Origin: Neotamlana laminarinivorans
Lineage (GTDB): Bacteria > Bacteroidota > Bacteroidia > Flavobacteriales > Flavobacteriaceae
Direction of reading: 5' to 3'
NCBI RefSeq assembly: GCF_020523925.1
Contig: NZ_JAJAPW010000003.1
Coordinates: forward strand, 124,001-188,000
Length of the DNA stretch: 64,000 bases
In this document: piece after piece, positions 18,601-27,228 of the stretch
Layout: each line of letters opens with the position of its first letter
How positions within the stretch are numbered: position 1 is the first letter of the stretch
Notes under the pieces: generated by a model
Databases searched by the model: none
What the model saw: only the letters and a program-made list of their open reading frames with translations
What the model was told of the DNA's origin: nothing
Translations under genes and position numbers: made by a program

Positions 18601-18990
18601 TACGGTAAATTGGCTACCGTCGTTACGAAAACACGATACTTTTCCGTCTGGAATTACCGGGTTGTGATACTGCGTAATTTGTATGTTTTTTGGGTTGTCT
18701 GGGTATTCGTAATGTTTTCTGTCCCAAGAAATAACTTCGTTTTTAAACGATGATTCTACAGCTTTTCCAAAATAAATGGCCTTAGTAACAGCGTCTTTGT
18801 TTATTGCTGGTAAAACACCCATTTGTCCTGTACAAACCGAACAAATATTTTGGTTTGGTGTTTCAATTTCTTGGTTCGGACAAGAACAAAATAACTTTGT
18901 TTTTGTATTTAAACGTACGTGAGTTTCTAAACCTATAACAAGTTCTAGCTCGTGTTTATCTAACAGTTGGTTTAATTGTTCTAGCTCCAT
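15646..18990 (-). CDS. gatB/aspS: GatB-aspartyl-tRNA synthetase fusion protein
   Basis: One 1114-residue ORF joins two normally separate proteins. Residues 1 to about 475 are GatB, the tRNA-binding amidotransferase subunit: IGLETHV near residue 20 and a CSC...CSVC zinc motif. Residues from about 522 (YRTHLITDINEDN) form a bacterial-type AspRS: an OB-fold anticodon domain, class II motif 2 with FRDED near residue 738, a GAD insert near 820-900, and motif 3 GGIAWGVDRL near 1058. The linker (about 475-520) is low in hydrophobics, contains a DGSTETE/DGSTSNV duplication and overlaps a dispersed DNA repeat. The ATG overlaps the gatA stop by one base. I recall such fusions being annotated in related genomes. 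It presumably channels Asp-tRNA(Asn) to amidation. Confidence 0.95.
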   Translation of the reverse strand: MELEQLNQLLDKHELELVIGLETHVRLNTKTKLFCSCPNQEIETPNQNICSVCTGQMGVLPAINKDAVTKAIYFGKAVESSFKNEVISWDRKHYEYPDNPKNIQITQYHNPVIPDGKVSCFRNDGSQFTVSLTQVHIEEDAAKLMHEKKVSLVDFNKAGVPLIEIVTDPCIRHIEDASTYAQYIQRIVQNLKISEANLEKGEFKSDVSVSLRKKNSNDLNPRTEIKNLNSFKFMVDALKEEVEKQLNYFIENNAFRPDQTTVLFDADLKQTKTMRKKEFEADYRFISEPDLPFVNIKSVIESIDVDLSALPFAVESILIGGGVLPQDAKFFTADSLRSETFVAINNALQDPSFVAKTLTNNVKAEDYIKIENIQDFITIFSLFKAEKVTPVLAQNAIQSLLDDPKFDYKSYFEANTISEEKIQDAIAKVISENEAIATDIKAGNQGKAGILVGKVIGIIGKGASGKVIREGILKQLAGDGSTETEDGSTSNVKLSAVEANKTSKQQEEILPEIPLVIKDEYRTHLITDINEDNINAEVTFSGWVSSVRDHGELMFIDLRDSSTEIFQVRLSRESFANLDELVKLKPESVITVSGKIVQRKEDDYNPSLRTGKIELEASDLDILNLSRTLPFEIKRATKTNENVRFQYKYLDHRNNDVRRTIVNRHKVIKLMRDILDDEDFLEIETPILSAGTDEGAREFIVPSRKQAGAFYTLPQAPQQFKQMLMVSGYEKYFQLARCFRDEDSRGDRQPEFTQLDIEMAYASMQQIIDLNTKMFNTIVSKIYGKKWILRPFEVLTYKEAMDFYGCDRPDLRFGLKLQDITDIVKDTTFQVFSKPIEDGGIVKCIKVSAKEQGKKRLSKGQIEKLTTLAQQYGLGGLAYIIVNENDLQSPIIKFLGEDIASKIIETTNAQVGDIVFFSAADYATANKALDAVRQELGSMLKLINPKELRPAWVIDFPMFEKTDEGRWTFTHNPFSMPAVYDIEKHMNGKEEEIGSIIAQQYDLILNGYEIGGGSVRAHKPEILEATYKNMGYNKDEMLKSVGTMYKAFHYGAPPHGGIAWGVDRLMMILEKKTSIREVMAFPKTGTSDDLLFGAPSLLSDKKVEEMNVKVMRNK
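17495..17518 (-). repeat. Dispersed repeat, copy 2, inside the gatB/aspS linker
   Basis: Read on the minus strand, the sequence contains GCTGAGCGCAGTCGAAGC, identical to the core of the intergenic copy at 4064-4082. It is translated in frame as part of the linker (about residues 491-499, KLSAVEA). Confidence 0.85.
17525..17556 (-). repeat. Direct repeat in the GatB-AspRS linker
   Basis: GTGCTTCCGTC occurs at 17525-17535 and 17546-17556, a 21-base period that encodes a repeated DGST heptad. It is clearly richer in GC than the flanking coding sequence and lies beside the dispersed repeat. Confidence 0.75.
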
Positions 18991-20390
18991 TATATCGTGT
19001 CTTTTAAGAAGTTAGCAAACTTCAAAACAAGTTCGTCGTTTTGTTTGGCGGCTGTAATTTGTAAGCCGGTTTCTGTGCCTTGTGGCACGGTTAAAGTTGG
19101 TAATTGCCCAAGGCTAAAACCAACGGTGTAAGCATCGCTTAAATACATGGCGTGCGGATCTTTTAAACTATCGCCAATTTTAGGCGGTGTATTTGGTGTA
19201 ACTGGTGAAAGTATAATGTCTACTTTCTTAAAATCGTCTTCAAAGTTGTTTGCAATGGCATCGCGAAGTGCTAAGCCTTTTAAATAAATAGCATCCGAAA
19301 ACCCTTGAGAAAGTACTTGGTTGCCACCAACAATTCTGCGTTTTGTTTCTTCAGAAAAATTTTCCGATCGTGTTACAGCGTAAGTTTCTTTTAAATTTTC
19401 TGCTTCAATACGGTTGCCATAGTTGGTGCCATCTAAACGCGATAGGTTAGAGGCTGTTTCGGCCATGGCTAAGGTGTAGTATGTAGATACTAAAGTATTC
19501 GATTCGAAGAAATCTAAAGTTTTTACCTCGATGCCTTTGGCTTTTATTTTTTCTATAGCTGAAAGAAAATCGGCTTTAATTTCAGGTGAAATCGCATCAC
19601 TTTCAATAAAGTTTTTAAAATATCCTACTGATTTTATGTCTTCGGAAGTTTTTATAGTGTCTGCATCAATTTCCGCGGAAGCGTAAGTGGTTTGATCTTT
19701 AACATCCTTTCCGCTCATAACGTTAAGCACAATGCGGATATCTTCAACCGATTTTGCAATTGGCCCAACACAATCTGTAGACGATGCGTAGGCCATAATG
19801 CCGTAGCGAGAAATGCGCCCATAAGTTGGTTTTAGTCCATAAATATTGTTGTAACCAGCGGGTTGACGAATTGAACCACCGGTATCGCCACCTATAGAAA
19901 ATACGGTATAATCTTTAGCAACATTTACAGCAGAACCACCACTAGAACCACCGCCAACAAGTTCAGGGTTTACAGCATTTTTTACAGCACCAAAAATGGT
20001 GTTTTCGCTAGACGAACCATGGCCAAAACTATCGCAGTTTTCTTTAACTAAAGGAATAGCTCCGGCATCTAACAATTTTTGAATGGCTGTTGCAGTGTAA
20101 GCCGATTTGTAATTTTTTAGCAAATTAGAACTTGCCGTTGTGGTTGTACCTTGCACCATGTAAACATCTTTAATGCCAAACGGGATGCCTTCTAAAAGGC
20201 CAATGTTTTCGCCGTTGGCAATTTTTTTGTCTACTTTTGCAGCCAATTTTAAGGCTTTATCGCTTAGCAAACTGTTTACAGTATTGAGAGTGTTTTGGCT
20301 TAAAAGCTCCAATTTTTCTTGAACCAAATCGGTGCAAGTTATTTCTTTGTTTACCAGTTGTTGGTGTATTTTTAGTATTTGTGAGCTCAT
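18990..20390 (-). CDS. gatA: Asp/Glu-tRNA amidotransferase subunit A
   Basis: GatA hydrolyses glutamine and passes ammonia to GatB, where misacylated Asp-tRNA(Asn) or Glu-tRNA(Gln) is amidated. The amidase signature is intact: GIPFGIKDVY supplies the catalytic Lys near residue 73, VGGGSSGGSAVNVA holds the cis-Ser and GGDTGGSIRQPAGY the nucleophilic Ser. At 466 residues the length is normal. It starts two bases after the gatC stop and its own stop overlaps the gatB/aspS start by one base, so the three genes are one transcription unit with likely translational coupling. Confidence 0.96.
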   Translation of the reverse strand: MSSQILKIHQQLVNKEITCTDLVQEKLELLSQNTLNTVNSLLSDKALKLAAKVDKKIANGENIGLLEGIPFGIKDVYMVQGTTTTASSNLLKNYKSAYTATAIQKLLDAGAIPLVKENCDSFGHGSSSENTIFGAVKNAVNPELVGGGSSGGSAVNVAKDYTVFSIGGDTGGSIRQPAGYNNIYGLKPTYGRISRYGIMAYASSTDCVGPIAKSVEDIRIVLNVMSGKDVKDQTTYASAEIDADTIKTSEDIKSVGYFKNFIESDAISPEIKADFLSAIEKIKAKGIEVKTLDFFESNTLVSTYYTLAMAETASNLSRLDGTNYGNRIEAENLKETYAVTRSENFSEETKRRIVGGNQVLSQGFSDAIYLKGLALRDAIANNFEDDFKKVDIILSPVTPNTPPKIGDSLKDPHAMYLSDAYTVGFSLGQLPTLTVPQGTETGLQITAAKQNDELVLKFANFLKDTI

Positions 20391-20392
20391 TT

Positions 20393-20659
20393 TTATTCTT
20401 CTATAACTTTAGAAACTACTAAATAACCGTTTTTTTCTTTTGGGAAATTTTCAATGATGATTTGCTTTTCTAAGGCAGAACTTTCTATAACAACATCGTC
20501 GCGTAAATCTTGAAGCGAAACACTGTTTTTGTTTAAGTTGATGGATGCTTCGCTGTTTATTTCAGCATTTTTAATGTCATCAAACAATTTGTTAACAGCC
20601 TCACTCGGTTTTGCACCTTTAATGCTCGATAAAATATCAACCGTCATTAATTTACTCAT
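20393..20659 (-). CDS. gatC: Asp/Glu-tRNA amidotransferase subunit C
   Basis: GatC wraps around GatA and GatB and stabilises the complex. This 88-residue protein is weakly conserved, as is usual. The segment LQDLRDDVV and the C-terminal ENFPKEKNGYLVVSKVIEE match the GatC ending (consensus like NAPExxxGxFxVPKVIE). Its position as first gene before gatA supports the call. The ATG lies about 20 bases after the U-run of the leader terminator. An internal ATG at residue 5 is an alternative start. Confidence 0.85.
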   Translation of the reverse strand: MSKLMTVDILSSIKGAKPSEAVNKLFDDIKNAEINSEASINLNKNSVSLQDLRDDVVIESSALEKQIIIENFPKEKNGYLVVSKVIEE

Positions 20660-20675
20660 GGTAATTCTTTTAGTA

Positions 20676-20706
20676 TTAAAAAAAGCCCTCCGTAACCGGA
20701 AGGCTT
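20676..20706 (-). terminator. Attenuator terminator before gatC
   Basis: On the minus strand AAGCCTTCCG and CGGAGGGCTT form a 10-base stem with one U-G pair and a GTTA loop, followed by a U-rich tract. It lies inside the operon leader between the Asn-rich peptide and gatC. Its 5' arm (20698-20703) can alternatively pair with 20726-20731. Confidence 0.9.
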
Positions 20707-20733
20707 ATATATATTTAAACAATAACCTTCCAA
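20696..20733 (-). promoter_or_regulatory. Candidate antiterminator helix of the gat operon leader
   Basis: TTGGAAGG (20733-20726) is complementary to CCTTCCGG (20703-20696), eight pairs including two U-G. Forming it consumes the 5' arm of the terminator hairpin, so the two structures exclude each other. GGAAGG begins five bases after the leader stop codon, so a ribosome at the stop would cover it. Confidence 0.75.
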
Positions 20734-20736
20734 ACC

Positions 20737-20784
20737 CTAAAAAATAGGATTGTTGAAATTATTATTGTTGTTATTGTTTTTCAT
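20737..20784 (-). CDS. Asn-rich leader peptide of the gat operon
   Basis: A 15-codon ORF reads MKNNNNNNNFNNPIF and stop: nine of fifteen residues are Asn, using both AAC and AAT. It lies right behind a -7 box (20801-20808) and right before mutually exclusive antiterminator and terminator hairpins. This is the layout of amino-acid-operon attenuators, where ribosome stalling at scarce charged tRNA decides read-through. A small hairpin (20733-20751, AATCCTA/TAGGGTT) overlaps the last codons and may synchronise transcription with translation. Asn is the amino acid whose tRNA charging the downstream enzymes can supply. The peptide itself probably has no function once made. No start other than the ATG at 20784 is plausible. 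Confidence 0.85.
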   Translation of the reverse strand: MKNNNNNNNFNNPIF

Positions 20785-20800
20785 TAATTTTTAATTGCCT

Positions 20801-20808
20801 CAAAGATA
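20801..20808 (-). promoter_or_regulatory. -7 box of the gatCAB/aspS operon
   Basis: On the minus strand the bases read TATCTTTG, fitting TAnnTTTG. The predicted start of transcription is near 20794, about ten bases before the leader-peptide ATG. No TTTG element is seen at the ideal -33 position. Confidence 0.55.
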
Positions 20809-21176
20809 TGGAGAAATAAGCGATTAAGCATGGTATTTATAAATGAAATAACAGATATTGCGAAATTAACAGAAATAGGTTTTATTCTTAATGTCTTTTT
20901 ATTAATTATGTAATATTGATAAATAGCTCTTTGTTATTTGGTGTTAATTTGAAACTTTTAACTTACGTTGTAAGAATAATATTTATTAGTTAATTTTAAT
21001 ATAAGCAGTTTAAGCTAGTTTTGGTAATTTTACGGTTTTTATTAATAAAGAAAATAATCTAAAACTCTATTTAAGCTTGTTTTTAGTTGTTTTAAGAGGT
21101 TTTTGTTATAATTAACAATTGTTGATAAATTTCTTGTAGTGTCGATAAAAAGCTTTTTAAAAGGGCTTTTATTTTG
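20809..21176. other. Gene-free region between divergent gat operon and gyrB
   Basis: This 368-base region is very AT-rich and holds no convincing ORF or RNA gene; a leftward 74-codon frame at its right side looks like chance. Promoters for the two divergent units lie at its edges. Confidence 0.5.
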
Positions 21177-21184
21177 TATATTTG
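21177..21184 (+). promoter_or_regulatory. -7 box upstream of gyrB
   Basis: TATATTTG matches the TAnnTTTG consensus, with a predicted transcription start near 21191, only a few bases before the hairpin at 21196-21221. Confidence 0.5.
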
Positions 21185-21195
21185 GTTGCCTTACG

Positions 21196-21221
21196 AAGAT
21201 GCTAAAATTGCATCTTTTTTT
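21196..21221 (+). terminator. Terminator-like hairpin in the gyrB leader
   Basis: AAGATGC and GCATCTT pair around a seven-base loop, followed by a run of T (21215-21221). It points toward gyrB and lies between its apparent -7 box and its start codon, so it could attenuate transcription or cap the 5' end. A terminator for unseen upstream transcription is the alternative. Confidence 0.6.
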
Positions 21222-21258
21222 GTCTAAGAATAAATTTAACCCAAACGAATTAAGATAA

Positions 21259-23220
<1,962 letters not shown>

Positions 23221-23260
23221 ATATCATTTTCTTAAGTTTATTTGAGTGTTTTTAAATTAA

Positions 23261-23294
23261 AAAGAGACTATCTTATTTCAAGATAGTCTCTTTT
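23261..23294 (+). terminator. Terminator of gyrB
   Basis: Perfect 14-base arms (AAAGAGACTATCTT/AAGATAGTCTCTTT) enclose a five-base loop and are followed by T. The A-rich 5' side may also serve the convergent gene. Confidence 0.9.
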
Positions 23295-23343
23295 GTTGTA
23301 AACCAATATTAAAAATGAAAATTTGGGGAAAACATTTAATATT

Positions 23344-23808
23344 TTAAAATAAACCAACACTTATTCGTGGTGTAGAAACTCTTGAGCTAATGCCAATGGT
23401 GCTTCTACGTGGTTGGTTGTAATAATAACTATCGTATCTGTAGTAATAATATGTTGCGTGATGGTAATAATGTTCGCTATGATGACAATGGTTATCGCAA
23501 TGCTCATAATGTTCTGCGTAAGCTGCTTTTTTACCTTTCATGTATGCTCGATAGGCTTTTTTATCTCGCTTCTTTAGGTCTTTTTCGTAAGCTTCTTGTT
23601 TTTCCCAAAATGTTTCTTCTTCATCATTGCTTGAGGCTTTAAATTCTTGTTCGAATTTGGCATCTTGGGCTGCGCGCTGTGTGTAATAATCTTGTTTAGA
23701 AATTGTAGTTTCGCTTGCAACTTCTGTTGTAGCTTCTGTTTCTTGTGCAGTTAAACTTGTTGTTATAACAAGGGTTAAAATGCTTACTAATGATTTTATA
23801 ACTTTCAT
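23344..23808 (-). CDS. Secreted protein with His/Tyr-rich C-terminus, unknown
   Basis: I do not recognise a family. The 154-residue product has a signal peptide ending near SLTAQ, a charged, probably helical middle (about residues 38-95, rich in Glu, Lys and Ala), and a striking tail (about residues 96-135) packed with His, Tyr and two Cys (HYEHCDNHCHHSEHYYHH). The tail could bind metal ions, but that is inference from composition only. The protein ends in a short Ser/Arg segment. It is convergent with gyrB and probably its own transcription unit. Confidence 0.65.
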   Translation of the reverse strand: MKVIKSLVSILTLVITTSLTAQETEATTEVASETTISKQDYYTQRAAQDAKFEQEFKASSNDEEETFWEKQEAYEKDLKKRDKKAYRAYMKGKKAAYAEHYEHCDNHCHHSEHYYHHATYYYYRYDSYYYNQPRRSTIGISSRVSTPRISVGLF

Positions 23809-23903
23809 AATTTGTAATTTTAAAGTTTAAAAATTGCCGTTTTAGTGGCCTTCATTAGTAAGACACCTTAAAGTTTTTTTACCCTACGCTTTTTTTTAAA
23901 ATT

Positions 23904-24494
23904 TTATAAATCGAAAGCTAATGTAAATTGCCAACCTCTATTTTTAGGGTTGTTTTCTTCGTAAATACTTCCCATACCTAAATGGTAGCGAACGCCTAAG
24001 CTTACACCACTGTTGGTTTTAAAACCACCGCCAAAATTAAAGCCCCAGTCGAAGCTTTCTGGCTCAAATTCTTGTGATGTATCAAAAACATTAAAACTGC
24101 TATCAAATTCTTCTTTGTGCGAAACAGCATAACCTGCTTGTGGACCGACCTCTAAGAAAAAGTTGTTGTCTGGATAAATTTTAAGCATTAAAGGTACATT
24201 TATATAGTCTAGTTTTTGAGTAAAAGTACCACTACTGTCTTTGATCTCGTAACCTTGTTGCGAATATTGAATTTCTATTTGTAAAGCAGCACCTTGAGTA
24301 ATAAAAGATTCTGCGTAAATACCAGCGTTAAAGCCGTGACGTTGTCCAGTTTCGGAATCGCCATCAAAACTTACGGCAGCAAGATTGTAACCACCTTTTA
24401 AGCCAAAATTACTTTCAGGTATATCGTTGTCTTGAGCGTTAGTATTAAATATAAAGGCAAAGGTTAGTAAAATACTTAATATAATTGTTTTCAT
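23904..24494 (-). CDS. Outer-membrane beta-barrel protein (PorT-like)
   Basis: This 196-residue protein has a signal peptide ending in NTNAQ and then alternating hydrophobic/polar strands beginning FGLKGGYNLAAVSF, with LGVRYHLGMGSI and a terminal WQFTLAFDL whose last residues suit insertion by the BAM complex. It fits the small PorT-like/outer membrane beta-barrel domain family widespread in Bacteroidota. The role is not known. It lies leftward of a metalloprotease and a repeat lipoprotein gene on the same strand. Confidence 0.78.
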   Translation of the reverse strand: MKTIILSILLTFAFIFNTNAQDNDIPESNFGLKGGYNLAAVSFDGDSETGQRHGFNAGIYAESFITQGAALQIEIQYSQQGYEIKDSSGTFTQKLDYINVPLMLKIYPDNNFFLEVGPQAGYAVSHKEEFDSSFNVFDTSQEFEPESFDWGFNFGGGFKTNSGVSLGVRYHLGMGSIYEENNPKNRGWQFTLAFDL

Positions 24495-24527
24495 TTTTTA
24501 TATAAATTTAGGGTTGATATTATAAAA

Positions 24528-25313
24528 TTATTTACCGCCATTAGCTTGTAAATCGGCAATACACTGCGAATCTAACTCTGGTACAGTGTTCATATTTGTC
24601 ATGTTTGAAACTCTTACTGATGATTCTGTAGACCAATACATTAAGCAGCTCTCAACATCACAATGGTTTGGGTGGTCTTCGTCTTCATGATCGCTTTGTA
24701 AGGGCGAACCCAAATCGGTTAATCCGAAAATATGTCCGAATTCATGGTTAATTACAGTAGCTTCTAAAAACCAAGTGTCTGGTTGAAAAGCACCACCACT
24801 TAAATCTTGCACAGTTTCTTCAAAAATAACAAAAGATGTGTTCCAATAAGCAGCACCAAGAACCACAGTATTGTCTTCTTCTGAGTCGGCATCAGAGCTT
24901 CCATCAGAAAAATAGGCCCATACGGCTATTTCGTTTTCAGTATTGTAATATTTTCGGTTTTCACGCTCTATTTGGGCTATATCTTCAACGCTATAAACAT
25001 CTTGACCTTGTGAGTCTATAGATCGTTTTTCTATTGTTATACCATCGGGTTTATTGATTCTGCTTTCTAAAAATGAAACAAAGTTGTTAATACCATCATC
25101 GGTTGGCTCGAAACCGTCAACATAAACAATTTCTACAATTAAGCTTTTAAATGCGTTATCTGATAGTAAGTCGTTTGCTGAACTTCCTGTTGCTTGCCTA
25201 TTTGTAGCTACGTTTACGCTTGTTGTTTCGTTGTTGTTATTTGTAGAATCATCACTTTCACAAGAAAATAACACTGTTAACACTAACAAGGCAAGAACTA
25301 TTTTATGTTTCAT
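24528..25313 (-). CDS. Zinc metalloprotease lipoprotein (metzincin type)
   Basis: The 261-residue product starts with a lipoprotein signal (LTVLFSCES, Cys near residue 18). VINHEFGHIFGLTD around residues 187-200 contains the HExxHxxGxxD zinc-binding motif of metzincins, and SCLMYW about 30 residues later is a plausible Met-turn. The intervening His- and Asp-rich stretch may add metal or calcium binding. It is probably surface or periplasm exposed. Substrate unknown. The gene is 33 bases upstream of the beta-barrel gene and 64 bases downstream of the repeat lipoprotein gene. Confidence 0.82.
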   Translation of the reverse strand: MKHKIVLALLVLTVLFSCESDDSTNNNNETTSVNVATNRQATGSSANDLLSDNAFKSLIVEIVYVDGFEPTDDGINNFVSFLESRINKPDGITIEKRSIDSQGQDVYSVEDIAQIERENRKYYNTENEIAVWAYFSDGSSDADSEEDNTVVLGAAYWNTSFVIFEETVQDLSGGAFQPDTWFLEATVINHEFGHIFGLTDLGSPLQSDHEDEDHPNHCDVESCLMYWSTESSVRVSNMTNMNTVPELDSQCIADLQANGGK

Positions 25314-25331
25314 TTTTATTTTATTTAAAAT

Positions 25332-25356
25332 GCAGCTACTTAATAAAAGTAGCTGC
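25332..25356 (-). terminator. Hairpin between lipoprotein and metalloprotease genes
   Basis: GCAGCTACT and AGTAGCTGC form a perfect nine-base stem with a seven-base loop. The following tract on the minus strand is only moderately U-rich, so it may be a weak terminator or an mRNA-processing or stability element within an operon. Confidence 0.5.
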
Positions 25357-25377
25357 TGAATTATATTTAGTTAAGTC

Positions 25378-26436
25378 TTAAATTTCTTCTAAAACTAACG
25401 TTACAGCTGCATTAGTTGTGCTTTGTAATGCAATTGAACTTTCTGAAAAACTTGTTACTTCCCAAGTATGGTTTAACAACTCGAAAGAAGCGTTTGCCGA
25501 AAATGTTAAGTTTAAATATACTTCTGTGCTTGATGTTACTTCATAAGTTCCTTCAATATCAGCGATTAATGTGTTAACTGTGTTTTCTGCAGTACAAGAT
25601 AAATCGTTACTAAAATCTATTGTGTATTCAATATAATCGTTTGCTTTATCGATACCTGTTTCTATAAACGATTCAACTTTAAACGTAGTATCTACTAAAA
25701 TATTTTCTAAGGTTTCAGCGTTTTCTTCAGCTTCATCTTCAATGTCTTCATTTTCTAAACAATCTGAAATACTAGATTGTAAATCGGCATCGCTAGAAAT
25801 TTCAATAACGGTATCGCTATCGCCATTTAAAGTTGCAGTAATTGGGTAGTTTACAGCAAAGAATTCATCTTCATTAATGTTACTCATGTAAGTATAAAGT
25901 TCTTGTTCAGATTCTAGAACTACACTTCCAGTTTGTTCAATGTTTACATTGTAAGTTAAAAGCGTAACAGGAAAATCGATGTTTATACAAGAAATGGCAT
26001 CTTCTGCGTTTTCTTCGGCTGTTTCACAAGCATCAATTATAGCATCATATTCCGTTTGGTTTGTTACAACAACCTCGGTATAGTTACTTAATTTTACTGA
26101 TAATGGAAATTGAAGCTCGATGCTGTCGTCGTCTGCAATAAATTCACCTAAAATATTTAGTACTAAACTGTAATCGGACTCGCTAACTAAAGTTACTTGA
26201 GTGTCATTTATTGTTGCGGTGAATGGGAATAATATTGAAGAACATGATACGCCATCAATAAAATCATCAAAACTACCATCGTACATCGATGAACGTTCTA
26301 GGTTACTAGCAGTTGGAGAGGTTGATGAGTTTGTGTTTGGGTTATCTCCGTTTTCAACATCAATTTCATCTTGACATGATGTAAGGGTAAAAATTGAGGT
26401 TAAAATAATTAAAGTTAAAAATTTTAAATTTTTCAT
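25378..26436 (-). CDS. Lipoprotein with duplicated Cys-bounded repeat, unknown
   Basis: The start is placed at the ATG ending at 26436, giving a standard lipoprotein signal (MKNLKFLTLIILTSIF, lipobox TLTSC). An ATG 13 codons upstream is less likely. The mature protein has two tandem units of roughly 70-80 residues. Each opens with Cys and a FP-x-T block (CSSILFPFTATI, CINIDFPVTLLT), contains a second beta-rich half with a P-[LI]-[ST] strand, and closes with a Cys after an acidic helix (IIDACETAEE, ISDCLENED). I do not recognise the family. It is divergent from the ECF sigma gene at 26639. Confidence 0.7.
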   Translation of the reverse strand: MKNLKFLTLIILTSIFTLTSCQDEIDVENGDNPNTNSSTSPTASNLERSSMYDGSFDDFIDGVSCSSILFPFTATINDTQVTLVSESDYSLVLNILGEFIADDDSIELQFPLSVKLSNYTEVVVTNQTEYDAIIDACETAEENAEDAISCINIDFPVTLLTYNVNIEQTGSVVLESEQELYTYMSNINEDEFFAVNYPITATLNGDSDTVIEISSDADLQSSISDCLENEDIEDEAEENAETLENILVDTTFKVESFIETGIDKANDYIEYTIDFSNDLSCTAENTVNTLIADIEGTYEVTSSTEVYLNLTFSANASFELLNHTWEVTSFSESSIALQSTTNAAVTLVLEEI

Positions 26437-26604
26437 GATTGTCTTTTTTTGGGTTTTTAAAATTATCTTTTTCATAGCAATTTTGCTGTTTCTGTATTTA
26501 AGACAATTACAATTAAAATTACCCTACCATTTTTTTTGAAAAAAAAGTAAAAATTTTGTTTTGTTATTGGTTTTTAGGTGTTTATGTAATAAAGTTTTTT
26601 GTCA

Positions 26605-26612
26605 TATTTTTG
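26605..26612 (+). promoter_or_regulatory. -7 box for the ECF sigma gene
   Basis: TATTTTTG fits TAnnTTTG and lies 26 bases before the ATG at 26639. The -33 element is not recognisable. Confidence 0.4.
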
Positions 26613-26638
26613 CGAGGTCGTTAATTTATTAAAAATTT

Positions 26639-27160
26639 ATGAGCAACCCTAAGTCTAATTTATGCGAGGAGACGCAATTTAATACCTTTTATATAGAACA
26701 TATACAATCGGTAAATAATTTTGCTTTTTATAAATGTGGCGATAAGGCAGCTGCGTTAGATTATGTACAAGATGCATTTTCTAAAATATGGGAAAACTGT
26801 TCTAAAATTGAATTTACTAAAGCCAAAACATACCTGTTTACAACCGTTAATAATTTGTTTTTAAACACGATTAGGCATCAAAAAGTGGTGTTTAATTACG
26901 CGAAAGCGGCGCCATACCAGGATATCACAAATCAAAATCCGGAGTATTTATTAGAGGAAGAAGAGTTTAAAACAAAACTAGAGCGGGTTATATCTAATTT
27001 AACACCCGAGCAGCGCGAAGTTTTTTTACTTAATAGAATTGAAGAAAAAAAATACCGAGAAATAGCAGAATTATTAAATATATCGCAAAAAACAGTTGAA
27101 AAACGAATGTCTGCGGCATTAAAAATTTTGAGGCAGAATTTGGATGGTGCTTCTTTTTAA
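26639..27160 (+). CDS. ECF RNA polymerase sigma factor (FecI-like)
   Basis: The 173-residue protein has a region 2 (ALDYVQDAFSKIWENC, then FTTVNNLFLN) and a region 4 helix-turn-helix (LTPEQREVFLLNRIEEKKYREIAELLNISQKTVEKRMSAAL). It directs RNA polymerase to a small regulon, typically the adjacent receptor genes. It is followed 68 bases later by a FecR-type anti-sigma gene and then a TonB-dependent receptor, the classic cell-surface signalling set-up. The inducing ligand is unknown. Confidence 0.93.
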   Translation: MSNPKSNLCEETQFNTFYIEHIQSVNNFAFYKCGDKAAALDYVQDAFSKIWENCSKIEFTKAKTYLFTTVNNLFLNTIRHQKVVFNYAKAAPYQDITNQNPEYLLEEEEFKTKLERVISNLTPEQREVFLLNRIEEKKYREIAELLNISQKTVEKRMSAALKILRQNLDGASF

Positions 27161-27228
27161 AATTAATTACAAAATACTGTAGGGTAAACAATTATTAGAG
27201 TGTCTAAAAAGATGAAAGCCTTAAAAAG

